A DNA stretch of 34,219 bases, from assembly GCA_003558065.1 (NCBI GenBank), contig PWMU01000018.1:1-34219 (forward strand). Direction: 5' to 3'. Each line of letters starts with the position of its first letter. Within the stretch, counting starts at the first letter, position 1. The notes under the pieces were generated by a model that did no database searches, had not been told where the DNA came from, and was given only the letters and a program-made list of their open reading frames with translations. Shown here piece by piece: positions 19,489 through 27,242 of this stretch. The DNA is from Opitutia bacterium (lineage in GTDB: Bacteria > Verrucomicrobiota > Verrucomicrobiia > Opitutales > T3Sed10-336). A program made the position numbers and the translations under genes.

Positions 19489-20925
19489 CTATTCGGTGTC
19501 CGGGACTACAGGCTGTACCCAGGCCTTTTCTTTTTCGCCTTCGGAGTAGTAATTTTCTTTGTCTTTCGAGGAGATGACCCGTGCGCGGACGTAGAGCTCG
19601 TCGCCCTCGAAGGAGTAGGCGGCGGTGGTGCCCTCAACCGTATCAAGAACGACGCCGATGTCGTCGCTGTACTTGCGCGTGACCCCGAGTTCCCCGCCGT
19701 CCTCGTCCAGGATCGCTTCGCTGTCCGGATCGAAGCCGCGCCGGGTTCCGATGAATTCAGTGGTGTAGGTCACCCCGTCCTCGGCGTCGATCTCGATGGA
19801 AATGTTGTCGTCGTTTACGCGTATCCGCCGCAGGGTGACGCCGCTGCTGGAATAAAAATCACCCGACTCCAGCGCGTCGATCAAGTACTCAGGGGTCAAA
19901 AACTTGGACCGGACCTGGACCCAGCCCCGGCCGGGCCGCGAGACGTCCGAGGAACTGTCCTCGTAGTTGTGGGAGTCGTCGACCGCGAGACCGTAAATCA
20001 CATCGAGCCCCTTTTCGCCGAGACGCTGGGCGAGGATGATATCCCACATACGTTCGAGGCTTTTGTGGGTGTCGTCGCCGTAATTGCGCGAATTGCGGTG
20101 GCCGTTGTAGACCTCGAAGAAGCGCAGGTCTTCGACCGGCGCCATGTCTTCGGCGGTGACCCGCCAGCGCCAGTTGGGGTGGTTCAAGTGCGGCAGCATG
20201 GGCTGGCCGGTCTCGTCGCGTTGCTGCATCACCGCCTCGATGTTCTTTTCGATGGTTTCGCGTGCCCCGTCGCCTCCCTGCGGAGGAATGAAATCGACCA
20301 GGTTCGTGACGTTGACGTGAATATAGTCGGTGATCTCCTCCGCCTTGAGCATCAGGAAGCGATTCGGTTCCTCGAAAAAGGTCCGGAATTCGTTGAGCGG
20401 TTTGAGCCGGACGAGCTCTTCCCCGAGCTTCATGTGCTCCTCGGGAGGACGGCGCGCGCCCGAGCCCCCGCCTTCCGGGATGCGTTCGAGCTCGGCACGG
20501 AATTCCTCGTCGACCACGCGGGTTTCCACCCAGTCCTCGCCGAAACGCTCCCGGTAGAGCTCGAGGGCCTCTTCGCCTTTGCCGCGGGTAAAACGATGCT
20601 CAATCGGATGAATCCATTTTGTCCCCCGCGAAATCACATTGTGGTCGGAGAGAGCGAGGAAATGGTATCCATTCCGCTTATACCAATCCGCGATAACTTC
20701 CGGATAATGGTCGCCGTCGCTCCAGAGGGTGTGGGTGTGAAGGTTGCCCTTCCACCAGTAGTAGCCTTCTTCGTCCGCTTCGGGGGCTTCGTAGTTGCCG
20801 GTGTCGCCGTCATAGGCGCCGGCGGGCATCGCGGAAAGCAGGAAAATCATCCCGGCGGCGGCGGCTGTTATTGCGGCGGCATGGGGTGTCTGGAATGTCG
20901 GTAAGCGGGTGAGCGTGAAGTTCAT
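19489..20925 (-). CDS. secreted PHP-domain metal-dependent phosphoesterase
   Basis: PHP proteins hydrolyse phosphoester bonds with a metal cluster. The ATG at 20925 gives 478 residues with a signal peptide (hydrophobic stretch near residues 16-36, ending SAMPAGAYDG). The PHP motif NLHTHTLWSDG follows near residue 61, then LALSDHN, HLNHPNWRW and AVDDSHNYED, which supply the usual His and Asp metal ligands. The last 120 residues look like a beta-rich accessory domain. The gene starts 17 bases after the HAD gene, suggesting it is the last member of that operon. The substrate is unknown; export suggests extracellular or periplasmic release of phosphate from an ester. A second secreted PHP protein is encoded near 32 kb. 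Confidence 0.85.
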   Translation of the reverse strand: MNFTLTRLPTFQTPHAAAITAAAAGMIFLLSAMPAGAYDGDTGNYEAPEADEEGYYWWKGNLHTHTLWSDGDHYPEVIADWYKRNGYHFLALSDHNVISRGTKWIHPIEHRFTRGKGEEALELYRERFGEDWVETRVVDEEFRAELERIPEGGGSGARRPPEEHMKLGEELVRLKPLNEFRTFFEEPNRFLMLKAEEITDYIHVNVTNLVDFIPPQGGDGARETIEKNIEAVMQQRDETGQPMLPHLNHPNWRWRVTAEDMAPVEDLRFFEVYNGHRNSRNYGDDTHKSLERMWDIILAQRLGEKGLDVIYGLAVDDSHNYEDSSSDVSRPGRGWVQVRSKFLTPEYLIDALESGDFYSSSGVTLRRIRVNDDNISIEIDAEDGVTYTTEFIGTRRGFDPDSEAILDEDGGELGVTRKYSDDIGVVLDTVEGTTAAYSFEGDELYVRARVISSKDKENYYSEGEKEKAWVQPVVPDTE

Positions 20926-20942
20926 GATCAGTGTTTTTGAGG

Positions 20943-21722
20943 TTAGGTGAAGGCTCCTTTCGGAGTTGTGTCCTTGCCGGTCCGGAGTCGCCGGTTGAGC
21001 TTCCGTCGAATATCGTCGAGGGAATCGCCGGCACAAAGATTTCTCAGGGGATGCAACGAGTCGATTAATACGATGTCGGCGGGAACCTCCTTGATAGGCT
21101 GCCGCGGAATCGACGCGTGCCGTAGCCAGACAGGGAATATTCCGGCGTCCCGCGCCCCGCAAATGTCATCGGTCCAGTCATCGCCGACAAACACGGCTTC
21201 GCCGGGGGATACTCCCAATGCGGCGAGCAGCTTTCGAAAGCCGTCGGGATTCGGTTTCAGGAGGATATCGTTCGTGCCGCCAACGATGACGCTGTCGAAC
21301 ATGGCCATCAACGATCTGAACTGTTCGACGTGACGCCCGCGTTCGTGCACGGTGGAAGCGTTGGTCAGCAGGCCGACCTTGAAGTGCCTGCGGAGTTCGC
21401 CGAGTACCGGCATCGTGTCGGGAAGCAGGCGCGTCTCAGCGTCGACGCGGTCCCAGTATTCCGCTTCCCAGGTCGAGAGAAGGGTGTCCTGAAGCTCGAC
21501 ATTGAAATGGCGGCAAACCTTGTGCCATTGACGGACTTTATGGGCGGGTGAATTGCCGCCTTCCTCGGCGCGGATTCGCCGATAGGCGCCGATAAAGAGA
21601 TTCCAGTCGGGAAGATCCAGCCACTCGAACAGCCTTCGTTGAATCCAGCGTTCCGCCGTGCGAAACCCGTTTGCCGAGTTCACCAGCGTCTGATAAAAGT
21701 CAAAGAGGACCGCTTTAAGCAT
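20943..21722 (-). CDS. HAD-superfamily hydrolase (DxYxT type)
   Basis: This is a 259-residue cytoplasmic HAD hydrolase. Motif I is LFDFYQTLV near residue 6: the nucleophile Asp is present but the usual second Asp is Tyr, as in haloacid-dehalogenase-like members. Motif II is LLTNAS near residue 118, motif III is the Lys in LKPNPDGF, and motif IV is VFVGDDWTDDICGA near residue 193. An alpha-helical cap lies between motifs I and II, placing it in the HAD-IA group. Phosphonatase (PhnX) has a different motif I (DWAGT), so this is not a typical phosphonoacetaldehyde hydrolase. The gene follows the aldehyde dehydrogenase by 31 bases. Phosphatase or dehalogenase activity cannot be decided from sequence. 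Confidence 0.85.
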   Translation of the reverse strand: MLKAVLFDFYQTLVNSANGFRTAERWIQRRLFEWLDLPDWNLFIGAYRRIRAEEGGNSPAHKVRQWHKVCRHFNVELQDTLLSTWEAEYWDRVDAETRLLPDTMPVLGELRRHFKVGLLTNASTVHERGRHVEQFRSLMAMFDSVIVGGTNDILLKPNPDGFRKLLAALGVSPGEAVFVGDDWTDDICGARDAGIFPVWLRHASIPRQPIKEVPADIVLIDSLHPLRNLCAGDSLDDIRRKLNRRLRTGKDTTPKGAFT

Positions 21723-21753
21723 GGGATCTCAGCAAATGCCGCGCTCGACCGAT

Positions 21754-23205
21754 TCAATCGCGTCCCCACTTCTTGAGGTACGTGCCGAATATCTCTTCTT
21801 CGGAAGGAATGTGTTCCGGGATCGGATTTGTCATGATGGTGTAGTTGAGGAAGTGGCGCCAATCAATGTTTTCAGACGTCATATTGCCCGCCCAGGTTCC
21901 ACAGCCGAGGCTGTCGGTCGTGGGCATGCCGCTCCCCCAGCCGCCGCTGTTGGCGGCGGTGTGTCCCATATTGCAGACCACCCGCCCGACGTTGCTTTTC
22001 AACGCGAGTTCGGTCCGGCGCTCCTCGTTGAGGCTGTGGATCGACACCGAATGTCCCTCACCGGAGAATTTGAGCATCCTGCCGATGCGGTCGACCATCT
22101 CGCTGAAGTCGGACCACTTCCACACGGTCAGCACCGGGGAGATTTTTTCGCCGGAGAAGCGGTCGTCCGGACCGGGTTTGATACCCAGCACCATGATGAC
22201 GCGAGTTCCGTCGGGAACCTTGATGCCGGCTTGTTCTGCGATGAAGGACGCGGGTTTGGCCACGACCTCGCGGTTCAGCGTTTTGCCGTCCGGCCAGTAG
22301 TACTTCCGGAGGGCTTCGCGCTCCTTGTCGTTGCACAGGTGGCAGCCTTCCGCCTTCAGGGCCTCGAGCATCTCGTCGTAGATGCCCTCTTCGAGGGCTA
22401 CGGCGTTTTCCGAGGAGCAGGAGGCGGCGTTGTTGGCCGTTTTACTCTTCACGATTTTCGCCGCGGTCGCCTTGAGGTCGACGGTGGCGTCGACGATGGA
22501 AACGACGTTGCCGGCGCCGACGGTGTGGGCGGGCTTGCCGGCTTCGTAGACCACGCGCACCAGCGCCGCGCCCCCGGTAGCTATAGCAAAGTCGCACCGG
22601 CCCATCAGCTCACGTGTCTTGGCGTGGGAGGTTTCGCTGATGCACTGAAGCAGGTCTTCGGGCGCGCCGACTTTGCGCAGGCCTTTGCGGCCGAGCTCGA
22701 CGGTCTGCGCGGTGCTGCCCTGGGTGCGCGGGTGGGGCGAAACAATCATCGCGTTGCGGGTCTTGAGAGTGCTGAGGCCGAGGCAGCACACTGTGGATTC
22801 GGGATTGGTGCAGGGGACGACATTGGCGATGACTCCCATCGGTTTGGCGAAGATCTTCAGGCCTTTTTCCGGGTCCTCTTTCACCAGGCCACAGGTTTTG
22901 GCGCCAACCTGATCCCGCAGGGTACCGATGGTCTTGGTGAATATCTTGGCGACCTTGTGCTCGTACACACCGATGCCGGATTCGTCCACGGCCTGCCGGG
23001 CCAGCTTCTTTCGGTTCTCCTCCTTCTGCCACTCCCATCCGGCCGCCAGGACCATCTCGTCGACCTTCTCCTGCGGCCAGTCCTTGATGACCTCGAAGGC
23101 CTTGCGCGCCTTGACGTACATGGCCTCGAGTTCTTCGGCGGCTCCGTCGGATGCGGCCCGGGTCTCGGGCATCGCTTGTTTGCCGGTTTTGGTTGATTCA
23201 GCCAT
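21754..23205 (-). CDS. CoA-acylating aldehyde dehydrogenase (sulfoacetaldehyde dehydrogenase-like)
   Basis: This 483-residue enzyme should interconvert an aldehyde, CoA and NAD(P)+ with an acyl-CoA and NAD(P)H. It resembles the acylating subfamily (EutE, AdhE N-terminal half, SauS) rather than acid-forming dehydrogenases. It has PCTNPESTV near residue 131, LKTRNAMIVSPHPRTQ near residue 147, the nucleotide-binding VGAGNVVSIVD near residue 229 and the catalytic Cys263 in NNAASCSSENAV. There is no microcompartment targeting peptide and there are no shell genes nearby. It begins 3 bases after the second citrate-synthase-like gene, so it is part of the same operon. The aldehyde is unknown; phosphono- or sulfoacetaldehyde is suggested by the similarity and by the nearby phosphonoacetate hydrolase. 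Confidence 0.85.
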   Translation of the reverse strand: MAESTKTGKQAMPETRAASDGAAEELEAMYVKARKAFEVIKDWPQEKVDEMVLAAGWEWQKEENRKKLARQAVDESGIGVYEHKVAKIFTKTIGTLRDQVGAKTCGLVKEDPEKGLKIFAKPMGVIANVVPCTNPESTVCCLGLSTLKTRNAMIVSPHPRTQGSTAQTVELGRKGLRKVGAPEDLLQCISETSHAKTRELMGRCDFAIATGGAALVRVVYEAGKPAHTVGAGNVVSIVDATVDLKATAAKIVKSKTANNAASCSSENAVALEEGIYDEMLEALKAEGCHLCNDKEREALRKYYWPDGKTLNREVVAKPASFIAEQAGIKVPDGTRVIMVLGIKPGPDDRFSGEKISPVLTVWKWSDFSEMVDRIGRMLKFSGEGHSVSIHSLNEERRTELALKSNVGRVVCNMGHTAANSGGWGSGMPTTDSLGCGTWAGNMTSENIDWRHFLNYTIMTNPIPEHIPSEEEIFGTYLKKWGRD

Positions 23206-23208
23206 GGT

Positions 23209-24249
23209 TCAATGTCTCTTTCGGGGGTTCTTGGGATCCTCGATTTCCTCCACGATGGCAAACCCGCTGGCGGGGATCTTCTTGCGGCGTTCCAGCTCTT
23301 CCTTCCATTCCTCAAGCGAGTGGGTCTGGGCGGGTACGGCGTGTTTGTCGCGGTCGGCGAGAGGGGGGACGGGCCGGTCCGCCGGTCCGTCGTACAGGTC
23401 TTTCGGAGTCAGCACTTCGCCGAGGCGTGACGTGCCCTCGCGTTCGACTTCCTCCATGTAGTGCGCGCCCGCGCCAAACGAACGGGTGACTGCGATGATC
23501 GTCCAGGTTGCCTCGGGCGAGAAATCCATATCCGCCATGATCGCGCCTGTTGCGCCGAGCATGTCGATGTCTACCGGTGATGAGCCGGCTTGTTGGGCGG
23601 CTTTAACGACCTCCTTCATAAACGCGACGTGTTCGCCGGCCACGCCGAGTTTTTCGGCCCGGGCGATCATGCGCTTCGCGGCCGGATCCTTCAGCATCAG
23701 GTCCGAGACCCCCAGCGCCTCGTCATCGCCGTAATGCCTGACGAGTTCCGCCGCCATTTCCGGGAGAGGCTTGTCTTCTTTCCTGGCGCGTTCGAGATAG
23801 GACGTCAGGCGGTTGCCGAAGGCCGCGTACGCGCCGTAGGCATGGCCGAAGGCGAGAATGGAGGCGCCGCAGGCCTGCGTCAGGAATGTCTTGGACCGCG
23901 CCACGAGCCGGGACAGGGTCGCCGGCATCGACAGGCCGTCCTCCAGGGCAAGGATGAGGATGTAGTTGAGCATTTTCTCCTCTTCCTCGGTCGGGATGCG
24001 CGCCTGGAAATCCACGAAAAGCATGTCCACGACGCCGTAGCCCTCTTCAACCAACTCCGTGGTATCATACCCGCGCGCGACAATCCGGTGGATGTTCTTG
24101 TAGGCAACCTCGGAGACCCATTGGAACGGCGGGCGTTTTTCGTCGAGGGGCACCGTTCCGTGCTCACGGTTGATGTAGTCGTAGGGCAACCGGGGATCAT
24201 CCAGATTCCCGATCTTTTCCTTTGCCTCGTTGTCTTTCAGATTATCCAT
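23209..24249 (-). CDS. citrate-synthase-like protein, subunit B (degenerate active site)
   Basis: This 346-residue protein is homologous to the upstream gene product and to the citrate synthase/citryl-CoA lyase superfamily. Shared landmarks are VARGYDTTELVEEGY near residue 57, FQARIPTEEEEKML near residue 81, and MADMDFSPEATW and VTRSFGAGAHYMEE near residues 238-267, then YDGPADRPVP, like the YxGPxxR tail of citrate synthases. The first catalytic His is replaced by Tyr138 (GHAYGAY). The second His motif (GxGHxxYKxxDPR) is reduced to GVSDLMLKDPAAKR. Asp242 is kept. It overlaps the upstream gene by 13 bases, so the two are probably made together as one complex in which this subunit is structural, regulatory or contributes CoA-binding residues. 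The reaction is unknown. Confidence 0.75.
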   Translation of the reverse strand: MDNLKDNEAKEKIGNLDDPRLPYDYINREHGTVPLDEKRPPFQWVSEVAYKNIHRIVARGYDTTELVEEGYGVVDMLFVDFQARIPTEEEEKMLNYILILALEDGLSMPATLSRLVARSKTFLTQACGASILAFGHAYGAYAAFGNRLTSYLERARKEDKPLPEMAAELVRHYGDDEALGVSDLMLKDPAAKRMIARAEKLGVAGEHVAFMKEVVKAAQQAGSSPVDIDMLGATGAIMADMDFSPEATWTIIAVTRSFGAGAHYMEEVEREGTSRLGEVLTPKDLYDGPADRPVPPLADRDKHAVPAQTHSLEEWKEELERRKKIPASGFAIVEEIEDPKNPRKRH

Positions 24250-25166
24250 TTCTTATACTCTCCGGATTCCTTATGTTTCTTGGCGTAGGCCTGGCGTTCT
24301 TCCTGCTTGGGCACTTTGCGGTCTTCAGGGCCGACGTATTTGATCATGGAAAGATCCAGCATCTGCACCATGGGCTCGTTCCGCGAGGCGGCCCAGGCCC
24401 GGCCTTTCTTCACGGTAAACACCGCGTGAGCCGCGCAACTGTACCCGCGCACCACGCTGCCGATGCACCAGGCCGCGTTCGGCGCAAAGCCGATATCGCA
24501 CAGTGCCGTATTGCCTGCGCCGACGCAATTGACCGGAACGTACGCGCGCCCCTCCTTTTCACGGCGGGCATGGAAGTGTTTCTCAATCGCGCGCTGCAGC
24601 CGCAGGTAAACCCCGTCGAGTTTCAACTGTTCCTGCTTGAGGTGGGTGGGTTCGGCGCGCGGGTCGCCGTCGCGGTGCTGGGGCTGGCCCATTCCCATTA
24701 CCGGCTGTTTATTGTCGAGATAGGTGTCCACGAGGATCTTGGCGATCTCCTCGATGGTCTTGCCCTCGGCGAGGGCGCGTTCGAGGTACTCGTTCATCAT
24801 GTAGCCGTGGGCCGCTCCCGGGCCGTGGGCGCTGCCGAAGGTCATTACTGAGGAGGCCACGGCCGCCGGGAGGTTGGGCCGTCCGGCGGTCACGGCGATG
24901 GCGGATGCCGCCGAGGGCGACATCGAGTGCTCCATGAACTCGCCCATTTCATACTTGAGCATTTTCTCTTCCGCTTCGGTCGGAATACGGGCCTGGAAGA
25001 GCACGAACATGGCGTCGCAAAAGGAGTAGCCTTCCTCGGCCAGGTCGCTGAGATTATAGCCGCGAAGCACGGTTTTCTCTTCGGTCTTGTAGGCGATCGA
25101 CGTTTTTCTGGGGAGAAGCGGATCCCGCCCCCTTGATGTCTTCTGTTCTTTCTGATCCATCTCCAT
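24237..25166 (-). CDS. citrate-synthase-like protein, subunit A
   Basis: This 309-residue protein belongs to the citrate synthase/citryl-CoA lyase superfamily, whose members make or break a C-C bond next to an acyl-CoA. It is shorter than type II citrate synthase (about 430), like stand-alone citryl-CoA lyases. Landmarks: VLRGYNLSDLAEEGY, FQARIPTEAEEKML, His114 in FGSAHGPGAAHG (first catalytic His region), MGQPQHRDGDPRAEP at 159-173 where the usual catalytic His is Gln161 but His164 is near, Asp224 in ALCDIGFAPN, VVRGYSCAAHAV, and the tail YVGPEDRKVP. It is the first gene of the operon with its paralogue, the acylating aldehyde dehydrogenase, the HAD and the PHP genes. A leader hairpin lies just upstream. 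Substrates are unknown; true citrate synthase activity is unlikely. Confidence 0.78.
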   Translation of the reverse strand: MEMDQKEQKTSRGRDPLLPRKTSIAYKTEEKTVLRGYNLSDLAEEGYSFCDAMFVLFQARIPTEAEEKMLKYEMGEFMEHSMSPSAASAIAVTAGRPNLPAAVASSVMTFGSAHGPGAAHGYMMNEYLERALAEGKTIEEIAKILVDTYLDNKQPVMGMGQPQHRDGDPRAEPTHLKQEQLKLDGVYLRLQRAIEKHFHARREKEGRAYVPVNCVGAGNTALCDIGFAPNAAWCIGSVVRGYSCAAHAVFTVKKGRAWAASRNEPMVQMLDLSMIKYVGPEDRKVPKQEERQAYAKKHKESGEYKKWII

Positions 25167-25175
25167 TAATCCGGG

Positions 25176-25214
25176 TTAAAAACAAAATCCGAGCGCCGAC
25201 AGGATTCCGCTCGG
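25176..25214 (-). promoter_or_regulatory. leader hairpin with U-rich tract before subunit A (attenuator-like)
   Basis: On the - strand the perfect 7-base arms CCGAGCG and CGCTCGG (25208-25214 and 25189-25195) enclose a 12-base loop. They are followed at once by ATTTTGTTTTTAA, ending about 10 bases before the start codon at 25166. This has the form of an intrinsic terminator placed inside the 5' leader. A terminator for phnA already exists about 100 bases upstream, so attenuation or riboswitch control of the operon is a plausible reading. A backup terminator is the alternative. Confidence 0.6.
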
Positions 25215-25312
25215 GTCAGTTAAAGGTAAGGTAATACTGATTGCAGTGTAGGTGCTTGATTGATGACGATACTGGGGGGGATGGCGACCGAAATGAAAAT
25301 TTCCTCTTAGTC

Positions 25313-25355
25313 AAAAAAAATTCCTGGAACTCCCATTTCGCCGGAATAGTTCCAG
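25313..25355 (-). terminator. intrinsic terminator of phnA
   Basis: Immediately after the phnA stop, the - strand reads CTGGAACT, a 16-base loop, then AGTTCCAG (perfect 8-base arms at 25348-25355 and 25324-25331), then GAA and eight Ts (25313-25320). Position and form are those of a rho-independent terminator ending the regulator-phnA transcript. Confidence 0.85.
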
Positions 25356-25356
25356 T

Positions 25357-26607
25357 TCAGCCAACCGCCGCCGGGAGCGTGCCGTTACAGAGAAAGTCGA
25401 GGAGGGCGTAGTTGTTTGTGCTCCCGCCGCTCAGCCGATCGGCGTAGTCGGCGTTCAAGCGATGATTGACGATAAAGGGCACCTCCTGTTCGTGCAACCC
25501 CCCGTGGGAGCGGAGGCCGTTCCGGACCGCGGAAAGGTCGTGCCATTCGGCGGTTCGTCCCAGGACCGTGTTTCGATCGCCCAGGACCACCAGCTCCCCG
25601 ATGCGGTCACCGGGGAGGGAGAAACGGTTTTCGGCTTCCTCCCGGGAGAGCACCAGCTCGACGCCGGGAACTCCCTGAAGGATGCTCCGGGCGGCCGCGA
25701 TGTCTTCGGGCTTTACGTAAACGGTGGCAAAGGATCCGAGCGCACCGTGATGGACGACGTAGGGGTCGGTGATCGGCAGGATGACGCGGGGGGCGTCGAT
25801 ACCTTTTTCATTCAGCAGGGATTCGAGGTACCGGACGCGGGGGGAGCCGTCGGGATTCGTCTTGTCGTTCATGCCGTGATCCGCGGTGATCCCGAGCAGG
25901 ACGCCCTGGCTGTCGATTTCGCCGAGGAACCGGTCGAGCCGCGCGTAAAAGGCCCTCGCCTCCGGTGCTTCGGGCGGGTGCTTGTGCTGCACGTAATCGG
26001 TGGTGCTCAGGTAGAGAAGATCCGGCCGACTTTCCCGCAGGAGCCAATTTCCGGCTTCGATGCAGTAGACGCTGGATTCCGGATCGTAGATCCCCGGGCT
26101 CGGCCGCCCGATTTTTTCGACGACGCCGGTGATGCCGTTTTTCTCGTCGCTGGTTTCGGCGGCTTTTTCCACCGAGAAACAGATTCCGTTCCGGAGATCC
26201 TTGCCCAGCAGCTGGCACAGTTTGTCCTTGGTCGTGACGACGGCGACTGACTTTTCGACCCGGCTGAACGCGGACAGTACCGTCGGGCAGCGGAGGTGGG
26301 CGGGGTCGTTCATCATGATCTCCCGGTCCCGCCGGCGGTCGTAGTAAAAGTTGCCGCAGATTCCGTTTACGGAGGGAGGGGCGCCGGTGACCAGCGCCAG
26401 GTTGTTCGGGTTGGTGAAAGACGGGATCACCGACCGGGCGACCCCGCAAGCCCCCTTCGTCCGGATCCGTTCGAGATTCGGTGTGACGTCACGCGCGGCC
26501 TCCAGGTATTCGGGGGCGGTTCCGTCCAGACAGACGAGCACGATCGGCTTATCCCGAAGAGAAAAAGCGTTCCCGTTGACCGTTACATTCGGTTTGTTCG
26601 CGTTCAT
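25357..26607 (-). CDS. phnA: phosphonoacetate hydrolase
   Basis: PhnA, a zinc enzyme of the alkaline phosphatase superfamily, cleaves the C-P bond of phosphonoacetate to acetate and phosphate. The ATG at 26607 gives 416 residues, close to characterised PhnA (about 410). Strong family matches are VCLDGTAPEYLEAA near residue 25, the nucleophile Thr65 in SVIPSFTNPNNL, GICGNFYYDR, LYLSTTDYVQHKH, TADHGMN, LPITDPYVVHHGALGSFA and the final metal His in GLRSHGGLHEQEVPF. It has no signal peptide, so it acts in the cytoplasm. It starts 26 bases after the XRE-cupin regulator, probably its co-transcribed controller. Classic LysR control of phnA is replaced here. Function by family is strong; activity on a related substrate cannot be excluded. 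Confidence 0.9.
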   Translation of the reverse strand: MNANKPNVTVNGNAFSLRDKPIVLVCLDGTAPEYLEAARDVTPNLERIRTKGACGVARSVIPSFTNPNNLALVTGAPPSVNGICGNFYYDRRRDREIMMNDPAHLRCPTVLSAFSRVEKSVAVVTTKDKLCQLLGKDLRNGICFSVEKAAETSDEKNGITGVVEKIGRPSPGIYDPESSVYCIEAGNWLLRESRPDLLYLSTTDYVQHKHPPEAPEARAFYARLDRFLGEIDSQGVLLGITADHGMNDKTNPDGSPRVRYLESLLNEKGIDAPRVILPITDPYVVHHGALGSFATVYVKPEDIAAARSILQGVPGVELVLSREEAENRFSLPGDRIGELVVLGDRNTVLGRTAEWHDLSAVRNGLRSHGGLHEQEVPFIVNHRLNADYADRLSGGSTNNYALLDFLCNGTLPAAVG

Positions 26608-26633
26608 CGGCTGAGGCCGGATTCCGGCGCGGC

Positions 26634-27194
26634 TCAAACATTGTCCCCCGAGAAAACACAAAGCACCTGGGCGGTCTTGTTTCCCGGATTCAGCAACCGG
26701 TGCTTCTCGGTCGCGTCGATGTACGCGCAGTCGCCTTTCTTGAGCCGGTAACGTTCGTCGCCGTACTCCAGTTCCACCGTGCCCTCGACGACCATGATAA
26801 ATTCTTCGCCTTCGTGCGGCAGCGCTTCCTTTCGAGGCTCTCCCTCCGGCAGCTCGAGAAGGAGGGGCTCCATCAGCTTGGCGTGCTTCGTCGCGGCGAG
26901 CGAACGGTAAACGATACTCGACTTCGGGCGGTCGCGGTCGACTACGGGACCCTCTTTCGCCGCCACGACCACGATCTTTCTTTTTTCGTCCACCCCCTCT
27001 ACCAGCTCGGAGAAAGTGACTCCGAGAGCTTCCGCGATCCGTCCCAGTGCGGCGAGAGACGGGGTGACCCGAAAATTCTCCACTTTGGAAAGGACGCTCT
27101 GGGTCAATTGGCTGCGCTCGGCCAGTTGACCCAGAGTCAATCCCCGCTTCTTGCGGATTTCTCGAATGCGTTGTGCCAGGAATACAAGGTTCAT
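26634..27194 (-). CDS. XRE-family regulator with C-terminal cupin domain
   Basis: This 186-residue transcription factor has an N-terminal helix-turn-helix of the XRE/Cro type (RIREIRKKRGLTLGQLAERS with QSVLSKVENFRVTPSLAALG, residues 9-56). Its C-terminal cupin has LPHEGEEFIMVVEGTVELEY near residue 125 and KKGDCAYIDATEKHRLLN. Such proteins (SutR/PuuR-like) usually repress neighbouring catabolic genes until a small molecule binds the cupin. It is the first gene of a two-gene unit with phnA, so it probably senses a phosphonate or a breakdown product. The start at 27194 has no clear ribosome site. Confidence 0.9.
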   Translation of the reverse strand: MNLVFLAQRIREIRKKRGLTLGQLAERSQLTQSVLSKVENFRVTPSLAALGRIAEALGVTFSELVEGVDEKRKIVVVAAKEGPVVDRDRPKSSIVYRSLAATKHAKLMEPLLLELPEGEPRKEALPHEGEEFIMVVEGTVELEYGDERYRLKKGDCAYIDATEKHRLLNPGNKTAQVLCVFSGDNV

Positions 27195-27214
27195 AAAAAG
27201 GGAGGAAACTGTTC

Positions 27215-27242
27215 TTTATGGTAAAGGCGGCGCCTCCTGCAA
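27215..27242 (-). promoter_or_regulatory. possible promoter and operator of the regulator-phnA unit
   Basis: On the - strand TTGCAG (27242-27237) and CATAAA (27220-27215) are 16 bases apart, a fair sigma70-like pair about 20 bases before the regulator's start. The spacer contains the palindrome AGGCGGCGCCT (27225-27235), a possible autoregulatory operator. The rest of 27195-27473 shows no gene. Confidence 0.35.

Noticed and set aside
20943-21722. Assignment of the HAD gene as phosphonoacetaldehyde hydrolase (phnX)
   Set aside because: Tempting from context, but motif I is DFYQT, not the DWAGT of phosphonatases.
21721-23196. A 491-codon open frame on the + strand antisense to the acylating aldehyde dehydrogenase
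   Set aside because: Complete shadow of a gene with clear catalytic motifs; low-complexity Gly/Ala/His-rich product without recognisable domains.
23209-25166. Assignment of the two citrate-synthase-like genes as gltA/prpC
   Set aside because: Both are too short, key catalytic histidines are missing or displaced, and no other TCA or methylcitrate gene is nearby.
25242-25255. A sigma54-like GCAC-N6-TGCA element on the - strand upstream of the citrate-synthase-like operon
   Set aside because: The spacing fits, but the nearly invariant GG at -24 is AG here, and no enhancer-binding regulator gene is nearby.
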